Part shown: one piece after another, positions 17,518 through 25,482 of the stretch
Layout of the letters: each line of letters starts with the position of its first letter
Numbering within the stretch: the stretch's first letter is position 1
NCBI GenBank assembly: GCA_963783965.1
Contig: CAWAPQ010000001.1
Location: 1 to 64,000, forward strand
DNA: 64,000 nt
Reading direction: 5' to 3'
Source: Bog-473 sp963783965
Lineage (GTDB): Bacteria > Actinomycetota > Acidimicrobiia > Acidimicrobiales > RAAP-2
The notes under the pieces: model-generated
Database searches by the model: none
The model's input: the letters and a program-made list of their open reading frames with translations, nothing else
What the model was told of the DNA's origin: nothing
Translations under genes and position numbers: made by a program

Positions 17518-17574
17518 GGGGCTGTTTTCGGCTCAAGCGATTCGATCGAAAACGCTCTGACCTGGTCTTTCTTG

Positions 17575-17648
17575 CGCGCTCGGAGGGATTCGAACCCCCA
17601 ACCTTCTGATCCGTAGTCAGATGCTCTAGTCCGTTGAGCTACGAGCGC
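17575..17648 (-). tRNA. tRNA-Arg (anticodon ACG)
   Basis: 74 nt cloverleaf read on the minus strand. The acceptor stem GCGCTCG pairs with CGAGCGC, the discriminator is G, and no CCA is encoded. The anticodon arm is TCTGA-CTACGGA-TCAGA, with ACG in the centre. The T-arm has GTTCGAAT. The intact gene lies next to the integrase, with its 3' end facing the element. It is the probable attachment site: AICEs integrate into tRNA 3' ends and restore the gene. Confidence 0.95.
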
Positions 17649-17676
17649 TGGGTGAGACAGGACAGTGTACCGGAGC

Positions 17677-17709
17677 CCTGGCCGGGCCCCCGAGGCGGCC
17701 CGGACCAGG
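17677..17709 (-). terminator. Hairpin downstream of the P450 gene
   Basis: CCTG-G-CCGGGCC (17677-17688) pairs with GGCCCGG-A-CCAGG (17697-17709), 11 pairs with one internal mismatch, and starts directly after the P450 stop. No U-tract is seen, as is common in high-GC actinomycetes. Confidence 0.5.
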
Positions 17710-18909
17710 TCAGACGCTGATCGGCAGCTTGGTGTAGCCCCGGACCGTGCTCGTGTGGAGCGGGACGGCGCCGGCCATGTCCACCGACCATTCGGGGAAG
17801 CGCTTGAGGGTCTCCTCGAGGGCGATCCGCCCCTCGGTGCGGGCCAGGGCGGCACCGAGGCAGAAGTGGATGCCGTAGCCGAAGGACAGGTGGTGGTCGA
17901 AGTTCCGGTGGATGTCGAAGCGGTCGGCGTCCGGGTAGGCCCGCTCGTCCCGCCCGGCAGAGCCCGTGATCATCACGACCTTGGAGCGGGCCGGGATCGT
18001 GCCCCCGTGCACCTCGACGTCCTCCATGCACCAACGGCTCTGCACCGGCGACGGCGCCTCGTAGCGCAGGACCTCTTCGATGCAGTTGGGGATCAGGCCG
18101 GGGTCGGCGACGAGCTCGGCCCGCTGGTCCGGGTTGTTGTCGAGCGCCAAGGCGGCCCACCCGAGCATGCGGGCCACCGTCTCGGTGCCGGCGCTGCCGA
18201 TGAGGGCGGCGAAGTTGACCGCCTGCTCCAGCGTCAGCCGGCGGGGGACGTCGTCCTCGACGATCTCCATGTTGACGAGGTCGGTGAACATGTCGTCGCG
18301 CGGGTTGGTCTGGCGATCGGTCAGCGTCTTGCCGAGGTAGTCCATGAAGTTGAACATCGCCGCGGCCGAGATGTCGTTGGACATGCCGGTCTCGGGGTCG
18401 AGGTGGAACGACTCGTCGATCCAGCCCCGGACCATGTCGCGGTCTTCGGACGGCACGCCCAGCAGCGCGGCGATCACGTAGGCCGGGACCCGGGCGCCGA
18501 AGTCCTGCACGTAGTCGAACGAGCTCCGGCCGACCAGGCCGTCGAGCATGCCGGCGCAGAGGGTGCGGATGTCGTCCTCGAGCAGCTTCATCCGCCGCGG
18601 CGTGAAGGTCTTCGAGACCAGGCGCCGGTAGCGGGTGTGCTCCGGCGGGTCCATGAAGATCATCATCTGCATGTCGATCGGGTCGGCCGTGATCATCTCC
18701 ATGACGGTCCCGTGCGACGAGACGAAGGTCTTGGGGTCGCGGCTGAAGGCGTCGACGTCGGCGAAGCGGCTCACCGCGTAGAAGTCGTACTGCTCGTTGT
18801 AATAGAGCGGCTGCTCGTCGCGCAGGCGCTTCCAGATGGCGTGCGGGTCGGCCTTGTACTTCTCGTCGAGCGGATCCCAGGCCAGCGGCTCGGTGTCGAC
18901 GGCGGTCAT
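17710..18909 (-). CDS. Cytochrome P450
   Basis: 399 residues, the normal length for a soluble bacterial P450. The I-helix has AGTET at 240-244, ExxR is E279-R282, and the heme loop FGYGIHFCLGAALAR has its cysteine at 350. The ATG overlaps the stop of the upstream ROK kinase gene (ATGA, 18906-18909). It is a heme monooxygenase needing a ferredoxin/reductase pair not encoded nearby. The substrate is unknown; resemblance to actinobacterial P450s acting on lipids, sterol side chains or terpenoids is a general impression only. A second P450 lies at the right window end. Confidence 0.92.
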   Translation of the reverse strand: MTAVDTEPLAWDPLDEKYKADPHAIWKRLRDEQPLYYNEQYDFYAVSRFADVDAFSRDPKTFVSSHGTVMEMITADPIDMQMMIFMDPPEHTRYRRLVSKTFTPRRMKLLEDDIRTLCAGMLDGLVGRSSFDYVQDFGARVPAYVIAALLGVPSEDRDMVRGWIDESFHLDPETGMSNDISAAAMFNFMDYLGKTLTDRQTNPRDDMFTDLVNMEIVEDDVPRRLTLEQAVNFAALIGSAGTETVARMLGWAALALDNNPDQRAELVADPGLIPNCIEEVLRYEAPSPVQSRWCMEDVEVHGGTIPARSKVVMITGSAGRDERAYPDADRFDIHRNFDHHLSFGYGIHFCLGAALARTEGRIALEETLKRFPEWSVDMAGAVPLHTSTVRGYTKLPISV

Positions 18910-19716
18910 TGCGGTCCTCCCTCGACACCGACGTGGTGCGCGTCCCAGAGCTTGATCCCGCCGAGGATGCCCGCCTTGTTGTCCACCACCGTGATGCGCT
19001 CGAGGACCTCGCCGAGGTCGCGCCGGTTGACCCGGCCACCGTTGCCGCCGCCGATGTAGAGGTGGTCGAAGAAGGTAAGCGCATCGAGATAGGCGATGGC
19101 CTTGCGCACCCGCTTGTTCCAGCGCTCGTCGCCGACCTTCTTGCGGGCCGCCTCGCCGACCTGCTCGTTGAAGGTCTCGCCCTTGCGGAACTCCACATGG
19201 GAGAACTCCATGTGGGGCATGAGGTTGCCGTCCATGAAGTAGGCCGTGCCGAAGCCGGTCCCGAGCGTGATCACCACCTCGAAGCCGTTGCCCTGCACGA
19301 CGGCCAGGCCCTGCACGTCGGCGTCGTTGGCCACCCGGCAGGGCTTGCCGATCGACTTGGCGAGCGCGCCGGCGAGGTCGAAGTCGGACCAGGCCTTGAC
19401 CAGCTTGGGGTCGGTCTTGGAGCCCGGGCCCGGCTTCGCACACGAAGTGCGGCGCGCTCAGCACGTGGCCGCCGCGGACCATGCCCGGGAAGCCGCACGA
19501 GACGCGGTCGCCCTCGGGGAGCTTGCCGACCAGCGTGGTCAGCGTCTGCACCAGGTCGTCGGACGACATCGGGTACTTGGTGGGGACGCGCACCCGGTCG
19601 GCGACGGGGTTGCCGTCCTTGTCGAGCACGTCGGCCTTCAGGCCGGTGCCGCCCACGTCGATGGCGATCGTGAAGGGGTGCTCGTGTGTCGTCGTGTCAG
19701 CTGGGGCGTCAGTCAC
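18906..19716 (-). CDS. ROK-family sugar kinase, polyphosphate-glucokinase-like (one frameshift)
   Basis: About 269 residues after removing one base at about 19437. The phosphate-binding start is FTIAIDVGGTGLKADVLDKD, followed by a CGFPGMVRGG loop and, after the shift, VANDADVQGLAVVQGNG, with the catalytic Asp in NDAD, and ITLGTGFGTA. The later LYIGGGNGG closes the active site. The pattern fits the ROK and polyphosphate glucokinase group, which phosphorylates glucose with polyphosphate or ATP. GTG 19716 is chosen as start; an in-frame ATG at 19776 would overlap the TetR gene. It runs into the P450 gene by ATGA, but no functional link to it is evident. Confidence 0.75.
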
Positions 19717-19772
19717 CAGCGACGAACTGTAGCCAGCGTGGGCTGGGTTTTTGCCCGGCGGGACCAGGGCCG

Positions 19773-20483
19773 TCATCCGGTGAGGACGTCGTGGAGGATG
19801 TCGCGGAGCATCTCCCCCAATTCCTCGTTCGTCGTCGACTCGAACGCGTCGCCGGCGAGGAAGAGGCTCGAGAAGATCACGCCGAAGGACGCCGACATGC
19901 GCACCCGGTCCCGCAGCGGCAACCGGATGTCCTCGAGTATCCGGCGGAACTGGTTCTGGATGTCCTCGTGCTCGGCGTCGTGGTCCTCACGGTGCAGCTT
20001 CTCCAGGACGGCCTGGTTGCGCTCGTGCATGAGGAAGATCTTGCGCTGGGCCAGCATCTCGCCGACGATGTCGTCGAGCAGCTCCTCCCACAGCGCCAGC
20101 GTGACCGGCGCCTCCCCGATCCGCACCAGGGCGTCCTTGCCGAAGTCGTGCAGGCGCATGTGCAGCGCCATGAGGATGTCCTCTTTGGATTCGAAGTGGT
20201 AGTAGAGGGCCGCCTTGGTGACGCCCAGCTGCTCGGCGATCTGCCGCAGGCTGGTGCCGTCGTAGCCCTGCTCGGTGAAGAGGTCGAGCGCCACATTGAG
20301 GATGCGCTGGCGGGTGTCGTTGGCTGCCGCGACGGGGGCGACGTTGTCGTCCACCTGGGGTGATGCCTCGGCGAGCGGCCCGATGGCCGGCTCCTCGCCG
20401 ACGACGGCCTCGAGCTCGCCGATGGCCTCTTCGTTCTCTGCGGCGGCGGTCTGCTCGGCCTTCTGTTCGGCGGTCTGTGTCAC
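19773..20483 (-). CDS. TetR family regulator with acidic N-terminal extension
   Basis: 236 residues. The first ~55 are unusual: Glu/Ala-rich (AEQKAEQTAAAENEEAIGEL and onward) and probably disordered. The TetR HTH follows (RILNVALDLFTEQGYDGTSL, then LRQIAEQLGVTKAALYYHF), and the remaining ~130 residues form the ligand-binding helical domain. It is divergent from a DrrAB exporter with two 17-bp repeats between them, so it likely represses the exporter and itself until a drug or lipid ligand binds. The acidic extension is not needed for the fold; a later start (no good RBS seen) is possible. Confidence 0.85.
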   Translation of the reverse strand: MTQTAEQKAEQTAAAENEEAIGELEAVVGEEPAIGPLAEASPQVDDNVAPVAAANDTRQRILNVALDLFTEQGYDGTSLRQIAEQLGVTKAALYYHFESKEDILMALHMRLHDFGKDALVRIGEAPVTLALWEELLDDIVGEMLAQRKIFLMHERNQAVLEKLHREDHDAEHEDIQNQFRRILEDIRLPLRDRVRMSASFGVIFSSLFLAGDAFESTTNEELGEMLRDILHDVLTG

Positions 20484-20530
20484 GAATCCTCGTCCTGCGT
20501 CGTCATCTGCTTCGGCACCTCGTTGGGCAC

Positions 20531-20623
20531 CTTACCCGTCAATTGTCCTGTTGCCTACTTGACGACAGGTAAGTAGTCGGCTTACCATGCCCTTGGACCA
20601 CAGTTTACTTAACGACCGGTAAG
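20531..20623. promoter_or_regulatory. TetR operator repeats in the divergent promoter
   Basis: ACTTGACGACAGGTAAG (20557-20573) and ACTTAACGACCGGTAAG (20607-20623) match at 15 of 17 positions and start 50 bp apart. Each is an imperfect palindrome (CTT...AAG). A third, weaker inverted copy (CTTACCCGTCAATT) is at 20531-20544. The second site overlaps the ribosome binding site of the exporter gene. Confidence 0.6.
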
Positions 20624-20630
20624 GATGTCT

Positions 20631-21720
20631 ATGGCTACCGAACTCATGATCCAGGCGGAGGGGCTCACCAAGCGCTACGGCTCGACCCAGGCGTTGGCCG
20701 GGGTCGACATCTCCGTCCCCGCCGGCACCATCCTCGGGCTGCTCGGGCCGAACGGCGCCGGCAAGACGACGGCCGTGCGGGTGCTGACGACGCTTGGCCC
20801 GGCCCGACTCGGGGTCGGCGACGGTGGCCGGGATCGACGTGCTGCGGCACCCCGGCGAGGTGCGGCGCCACATCGGCGTGGCCGCCCAGGACGCGACGTT
20901 GGACCCCCTGCTGACCGGGCGCCAGAACCTGGTGCTGATCGGCGAGCTGTCGGACCTGGGCCGGGCCGACTCCCGGGCCCGGGCCAAGGAGCTGCTGGCG
21001 CAGTTCGAGCTGACCGACGCCGCCGACCGGGTGGTCAAGGGCTACTCCGGCGGCATGCGCCGGCGGCTGGACCTGGCCGGGTCGTTGATGACGCGGCCGC
21101 CGGTCCTGTTCCTGGACGAGCCGACGACCGGGTTGGACCCGACGTCGCGTCAGCGGGTGTGGGAAGCCATCCGTGAGCTGTTGGGCGAGGGCGTCACCGT
21201 CCTGTTGACGACGCAGTACCTGGAGGAGGCCGACGAGCTGGCCAACGAGATCGTGGTCGTGGACCACGGCCGGGTCATCGCCGAGGGGACGCCGCAGGAA
21301 CTGAAGGAGGCCAGCCGGGGCGCCCGCCTGGAGGTGACGCTGGCCGAGCCGCACGCTGCCGCCGTCGGGGCCATGGCGCCGCTGGTGTCGGGCCCGGTCT
21401 CGGTGAGCGACGACGGGCGGCACCTGAGCGCCGGCGTGGACTCGTCGACGGGTCTGGCGACCGTCGTCGTGCGGGCCTTGGATGACGCGGGAGTGCTGGT
21501 GGACAACATTGAGGTGCGGCTGGCCTCGTTGGACGACGTGTTCTTCTCGCTCACCGGCGGGCACATCGAAGAAGAGGGTGCCGGCGATGGAGTCGGGGAC
21601 GGGGTTGGTGAGGGCGGTGTTGGTAGCGGCGGTTCGGCTGCGGGCGATGCCGGCGCCGGTCCGGCCGGACCCGTCGGGTCCGGCGAGGGCCGTCACGAAC
21701 TGGAAGGAGTACGCGCATGA
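20631..21720 (+). CDS. DrrA-like ABC exporter ATPase (one frameshift)
   Basis: Starts at ATG 20631 after AAGGA. Reconstructed length is about 362 residues. Walker A is GPNGAGKTTAVRV; the shift at about 20792 (CTTGGCCCGG, one extra G) rejoins LARPDSGSATVAGIDVLRHP; the signature is YSGGMRRRLDLA; Walker B is PVLFLDEPTTGLDP. The C-terminal regulatory part ends in a long Gly-rich low-complexity tail after DVFFSLTGGHIEEEG. Together with the permease overlapping by ATGA (21717-21720) it forms a daunorubicin-resistance-type exporter, probably controlled by the divergent TetR. Confidence 0.88.
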
Positions 21721-22574
21721 CCACGACCACGTTGACACCGTCGGCCACGGGGTTCGACCGGCCCCATTCGGGCGGGAACCTCCTCGGTTCGCTGGCCGAC
21801 ATTTGGGCCATGACCCGGCGCAACATCGTGCACATCTCCCGGGAGCCCATGCAGCTCTCGGACGTGACGATCCAGCCGCTGCTGTTCACGGTGCTGTTCG
21901 TCTACATCTTCGGTGGTGCCATCCCGATCCCCGGCGGGGGCAGCTATGTCGACTTCCTGCTGGCCGGGATCCTGGCGCTGAACCTGACGACCTCGACCAT
22001 GGGGACGGCGATCGGGTTGAGCACTGACCTGCACGAGGGCATGATCGACCGCTTCCGCACGCTGCCCATGTGGCGCTCCGCCGTGTTGGTCGGCCGCTCG
22101 GCGGCCGACTTCCTGACGTCCGTGGTGTGCGCCGCCATCGTTGCGGTGACCGGCATCGTCGTCGGTTGGCGGCCCGGTGCGGACGCCATCTCGGTCGTCG
22201 GCGGGTTCGGCCTGCTGTTGCTCTTCGCCTACGCGGTGGGGTGGGTGTCGGCCTGTGTCGGACTCAACTCCAAGAGCCCGGAGTCGGCCGGCTCGTTCGG
22301 CTTCATCGTGTTGTTCCCGCTGACGTTCGTGTCCAACGCGTTCGTGCCCACCCAGCACATGCCGGGGTGGCTGCAGGTCGTCGCGAACTGGAACCCGGTG
22401 AGCGCCGTGGTTGCGGGAGCCCGCGACCTCTGGGGCAATCCGAACCCCTCCGCCATGGTGCAGGCCTGGCCGATGCAGCACCCGGTCGAGGCGGCGCTGA
22501 TCTGGTCGGTGGCGATCCTCGCCGTGGCCTGCCCGCTGGCGGCGCACTTCTTCAAGAAGGCGACGACGGAGTAA
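21717..22574 (+). CDS. DrrB-like ABC-2 type permease
   Basis: 285 residues with six predicted membrane helices (for example FTVLFVYIFGGAI, YVDFLLAGILALNLTTSTM, AAIVAVTGIVVGW, GFGLLLLFAYAVGWVSACVG, FIVLFPLTFVSNAFVP) and the usual PTQHMPGWLQ loop of DrrB proteins. It is the membrane half of the exporter with the ATPase just upstream. The last residues, HFFKKATTE, are cytosolic. The substrate is unknown. A paralogous pair occurs at 28773-30632. Confidence 0.9.
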   Translation: MTTTTLTPSATGFDRPHSGGNLLGSLADIWAMTRRNIVHISREPMQLSDVTIQPLLFTVLFVYIFGGAIPIPGGGSYVDFLLAGILALNLTTSTMGTAIGLSTDLHEGMIDRFRTLPMWRSAVLVGRSAADFLTSVVCAAIVAVTGIVVGWRPGADAISVVGGFGLLLLFAYAVGWVSACVGLNSKSPESAGSFGFIVLFPLTFVSNAFVPTQHMPGWLQVVANWNPVSAVVAGARDLWGNPNPSAMVQAWPMQHPVEAALIWSVAILAVACPLAAHFFKKATTE

Positions 22575-22593
22575 GGACGTTCGCCGCTCGTTC

Positions 22594-22797
22594 CTACGCG
22601 GTGCCTTCCATCCAGGCGGCGAACTGCTCCCAGGTCGCCGTGCGCGGATGGGACTTGAAGGGCATCCAGTCGATTCCACCGCGGCTGATCTGCACCTTGC
22701 CCAACAACTCCCCATCGGAGCGAACCTCGAACTCGACGTCCACGTTCAGCACCGTGATCGGGTGAGCAAGATTCATGGTCACATCGTGAGCTGGCAT
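22594..22797 (-). CDS. Small conserved-looking hypothetical protein
   Basis: 67 residues from ATG 22797, or 60 from ATG 22776. The sequence VLNVDVEFEVRSDGELLGKV, then QISRGGIDWMPF and WEQFAAWME resembles short actinobacterial proteins with a 'strand, G-x-L-x-I-S-x-G-x-I-D-W' core and a C-terminal WEQFA helix. Length and composition suggest a small basic fold that may bind DNA, but no function is known. The longer ORF reading upstream to 23079 has non-coding character. It is convergent with the exporter operon. Confidence 0.55.
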   Translation of the reverse strand: MPAHDVTMNLAHPITVLNVDVEFEVRSDGELLGKVQISRGGIDWMPFKSHPRTATWEQFAAWMEGTA

Positions 22798-22909
22798 GTC
22801 ACGAAAGCCTAAAGGGTGGCTCGGCGATTCCTTGTGGATATCGATTCTGATTGTGCCCGCGGACTCGATGAGGTACTTCTCCCTGAGGGGACAATGGAAT
22901 ACACGACGA

Positions 22910-23255
22910 TCACACGTCCTCTTCCTCCGTGTCGTCGAGGATCCTTCCGAGGCTTCGGATCTGCTGCACGACGGTTCTGGATTCGCCAAGAAGGACCGAG
23001 ATGTCACGCATGGAGAATCCCGAGCAGGTGAGCCAGCTGGGGAGTGAGGGCCGGCGCAAAGTTGTACGACGAGATCCATTCAGAAAGGTCGAGGGCATTG
23101 AGGTACACGCTCACTCTTTCCGCGACACTCGCCAAGGATTTTCCTTCGAACACGGGCATGTCAGGACGAAGAGCAGGCGCGCCGGAGGTTTGTACCACCG
23201 ATGCGACAAACCCTTTCGCGGCGAGGCCGAACGTCACTTCGAATCTCTCAGTCAT
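22910..23255 (-). CDS. Small HTH-containing hypothetical protein (one frameshift)
   Basis: MTERFEVTFGLAAKGFVASV begins a protein that, after removing one G at about 23020 (GGGATTC context), continues GFSMRDISVLLGESRTVVQQ and ends DDTEEEDV, giving about 114 residues. The C-terminal part looks like a helix-turn-helix with a QxIRSLGRIL recognition-type helix. No family is recognised with confidence. It shares strand and neighbourhood with the 67-residue gene. Confidence 0.5.
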
Positions 23256-23364
23256 TGCACCAGCCTAAGAACGGTCCGGCATCGCGGGAAGTTGTGTCAC
23301 GGGTTCAACCGCAGACTCTCACCCAGCTCGGAATCATCGGAGGCTCGCGTCGTAGCATTGGACA

Positions 23365-23703
23365 ATGTCCGTGGCCCTTCCCGACCTCGACGTAGAGCGG
23401 CTCAAACGATTTTGCCGAACGCGTGTGCCCTCTACTTTGGCCGACAAAGTGCGCTTGGAGGTCACCACCAGGGGTAAGAGCGTCTCAATCCACGAGCGGC
23501 GACCCCCGTGGGACGGCAAACCCGGTGAGTGGACTTCGATGGCGATCGCCCAGCTCCGGTACGAGGGCGACGGACGGTGGACCCTCTACTTCGGCGACCG
23601 CAACGATAGGTGGGTGAGATACCCCGAGCTCGCTCCGAAGCAGCCAATCGGTCTCCTCATCAACGAACTCGATGAGGATCCAACCTGCATCTTCTGGGGT
23701 TAG
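23365..23703 (+). CDS. DUF3024 domain-containing protein
   Basis: 112 residues. The sequence shows the full DUF3024 pattern: LKRFCRTRVP at the N-terminus, a conserved RRPPW around residue 45, IAQLRYEGDGRWTLYFGDRN in the middle and DEDPTCIFWG at the very end. The function of the family is unknown. It stands alone, 35 to 110 bases from its neighbours. Confidence 0.85.
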   Translation: MSVALPDLDVERLKRFCRTRVPSTLADKVRLEVTTRGKSVSIHERRPPWDGKPGEWTSMAIAQLRYEGDGRWTLYFGDRNDRWVRYPELAPKQPIGLLINELDEDPTCIFWG

Positions 23704-23755
23704 ACCGCGTCGTTCGGCTGAACGCCTTCGGTAAGCGTTGGGTAGCCTGCGAATC

Positions 23756-25168
23756 GTGACGCCAGAACCATGGTTCGGAGACGCCTGCTCCCTCGTCGAC
23801 GCCTACCGGGCCGGCACCATCTCGCCCACCGAGGCGCTCGAGGGATCACTGGGGGCCATCGCGGACTCGAAGCTCAACGCGGTGTGCTTCGTCGACGAGG
23901 AGGCGGCCCGGGAGGCGGCGGCCAGCGCCGACTTGGACCTGCCGTTCGGTGGCGTGCCCATCGGGGTGAAGGAGCTCGACCCCGTCAAGGGCTGGCCGCA
24001 GACCGAGGCGTCGCTGGTCTTCAAGGACCGGATCGCCGAGTACGACGGGACGATGACGGCCCGGTTGCGTCAGGCCGGCGCCGTGCTCGTAGCCCAGACG
24101 ACGGCGTCGGAGTTCGGCGGCATCAACGTCACCAACACCCGGCTGCACGGCGCGACGTCGAACCCGTACGACCTCGAGCGCACGCCCGGCGGGTCGTCGG
24201 GCGGCTCGGCCGCCTCGGTCTCGGGCGGGCTGCTGCCGCTCGGCACGGGTGGTGACGGCGGGGGCTCCATCCGGATCCCGGCCGGCTTCACCGGCTTGTT
24301 CGGACTGAAGTCGACGTTCGGTCGCATCCCCAAGGGTCCGCACACCGAGATCGAGCCGCTGACTGCTGTGCTCGGGTGTTTGTCTCGCTCGGTACGGGAC
24401 GCGGCCCGCTGGTTCGACGCCTGCAATGGTGCCGACGAGTACGACCCCTTCTCGCTGCCGCGGGTGTCGGGCTGGGAGGCCGGCCTCGGCCAGCAGGAGC
24501 TCCAGGGTCGGCGGGTCGCGTTGTCGGTCGACCTGGGTGCGGCGATCGTCGCGTCGGCCGTGCGGGACAAGGTGGACGAAGCGGCCGACCTGTTGATCAC
24601 GGACGCCGGGCTGGAGCGGGTCGAGGTGCCGATCGCCCTCCCCCGTGGCGGGTTGGAGTGGGCCCTGGCCGGCACGGCCAGCCTGCTCGTCGGCCTGGGC
24701 GACCTCTACCCCGGCTGCGAGTCGGAGCTCACGCCCGAGATCATGCTGGCGGCCAACATCGCCACCAACCACTTCAACGTGGACACGGCGAAGAACATCG
24801 AGGCCTTCCGGCGCCAGATCATTGTGCAGATGGCCGAGATCTTCGAGCAGGTCGACTTCATCATCTGTGCCACCAACCCCGACGTGGCCTTCGCCGCCCA
24901 GGGCCCGATGCCGACCACCGTCGACGGCGTCGACCTCATTGCCGAGCACGGCTTCGAGACGGCGGTCGGCAACAACGGCGCGCTGACGATCCCGGCCAAC
25001 ACGACCGGGCACCCGGCGGTCGCCATTCCGATCGGCCTGGTCGACGGGCTCCCGGTGTCGATGCAGGTCATCGGCCGGCGCCACGCCGAGCAACTCCTGC
25101 TCGACCTGGCCCGCGTCGTCGAGCGCGAGCGACCGTGGCCGCTGGTCGCCCCCGGAGCGCCCGTCTGA
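23756..25168 (+). CDS. Amidase signature family hydrolase
   Basis: 470 residues from GTG 23756. The amidase signature triad is present: Lys in PIGVKELDPV, and the Ser pair in TPGGSSGGSAASVSGG, followed by LGTGGDGGGSIRIPA. C-terminal features (NNGALTIPANTTGHPAVAIP; GLPVSMQVIGRR) are also typical. It hydrolyses an amide (as in aryl-acyl or oligomer amidases) or acts in the GatA-like fold; no GatB/C partners are near. It is intact and well preserved, in contrast to several neighbours. Confidence 0.92.
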   Translation: MTPEPWFGDACSLVDAYRAGTISPTEALEGSLGAIADSKLNAVCFVDEEAAREAAASADLDLPFGGVPIGVKELDPVKGWPQTEASLVFKDRIAEYDGTMTARLRQAGAVLVAQTTASEFGGINVTNTRLHGATSNPYDLERTPGGSSGGSAASVSGGLLPLGTGGDGGGSIRIPAGFTGLFGLKSTFGRIPKGPHTEIEPLTAVLGCLSRSVRDAARWFDACNGADEYDPFSLPRVSGWEAGLGQQELQGRRVALSVDLGAAIVASAVRDKVDEAADLLITDAGLERVEVPIALPRGGLEWALAGTASLLVGLGDLYPGCESELTPEIMLAANIATNHFNVDTAKNIEAFRRQIIVQMAEIFEQVDFIICATNPDVAFAAQGPMPTTVDGVDLIAEHGFETAVGNNGALTIPANTTGHPAVAIPIGLVDGLPVSMQVIGRRHAEQLLLDLARVVERERPWPLVAPGAPV

Positions 25169-25482
25169 GCCGTCACGCGTGACATGCCGGCGTCACGACG
25201 CCTGGGCCTCGGTGGCAGCGGTCGCCAAATCACACAACTTGCACAATTCCTTGTGGTTTCCGGCGCGGTCGGGGACCGTTCGACGAGGGCGTCCCGGGTC
25301 AGACCGCCGTCGGGGGACAAGACCCTGGTCCCGTCGCTGCCGAGTCGACATGGGGGCTGATGACGCGAAGGAACCACCGGCTCGGTGCGGGTCTGGCCAT
25401 GAGTTTTGATGATCCGTTGTTTCTTCGTGTGACTTTCGGGCCTCACGTGAAAACAACCGTTTGTCCTAGCCTGAGCTGAGAA
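25169..25482. promoter_or_regulatory. Intergenic leader of the DUF4268 gene with an imperfect hairpin
   Basis: 314 bases with no supported gene. GTTGTTTCTTCGTGTGA (25416-25432) and TCACGTGAAAACAAC (25443-25457) form an imperfect inverted repeat 25 bases upstream of the start at 25483. It could be an operator or a leader hairpin. Confidence 0.35.

Larger units (their letters stand above)
6440..17648. mobile_element. AICE-like integrative element (right end at tRNA-Arg; left end uncertain)
   Basis: The gene set SCO3933-like, FtsK-like, RepSA-like, Xis and tyrosine integrase beside a tRNA is diagnostic of actinomycete integrative and conjugative elements. The right boundary is the tRNA-Arg 3' half. 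I searched by eye for a second copy of the tRNA 3' segment (CGGAGGGATTCGAACCC) and found none in the window. The left coordinate given is therefore only where element-type control DNA begins; the true end may be further left, possibly beyond base 1. Confidence 0.7.

Noticed and set aside
17710..19776. 688-codon ROK kinase-P450 fusion
   Set aside because: The middle ~100 codons are out-of-frame kinase sequence; one extra base at about 19437 explains it, and the genes then overlap by ATGA.
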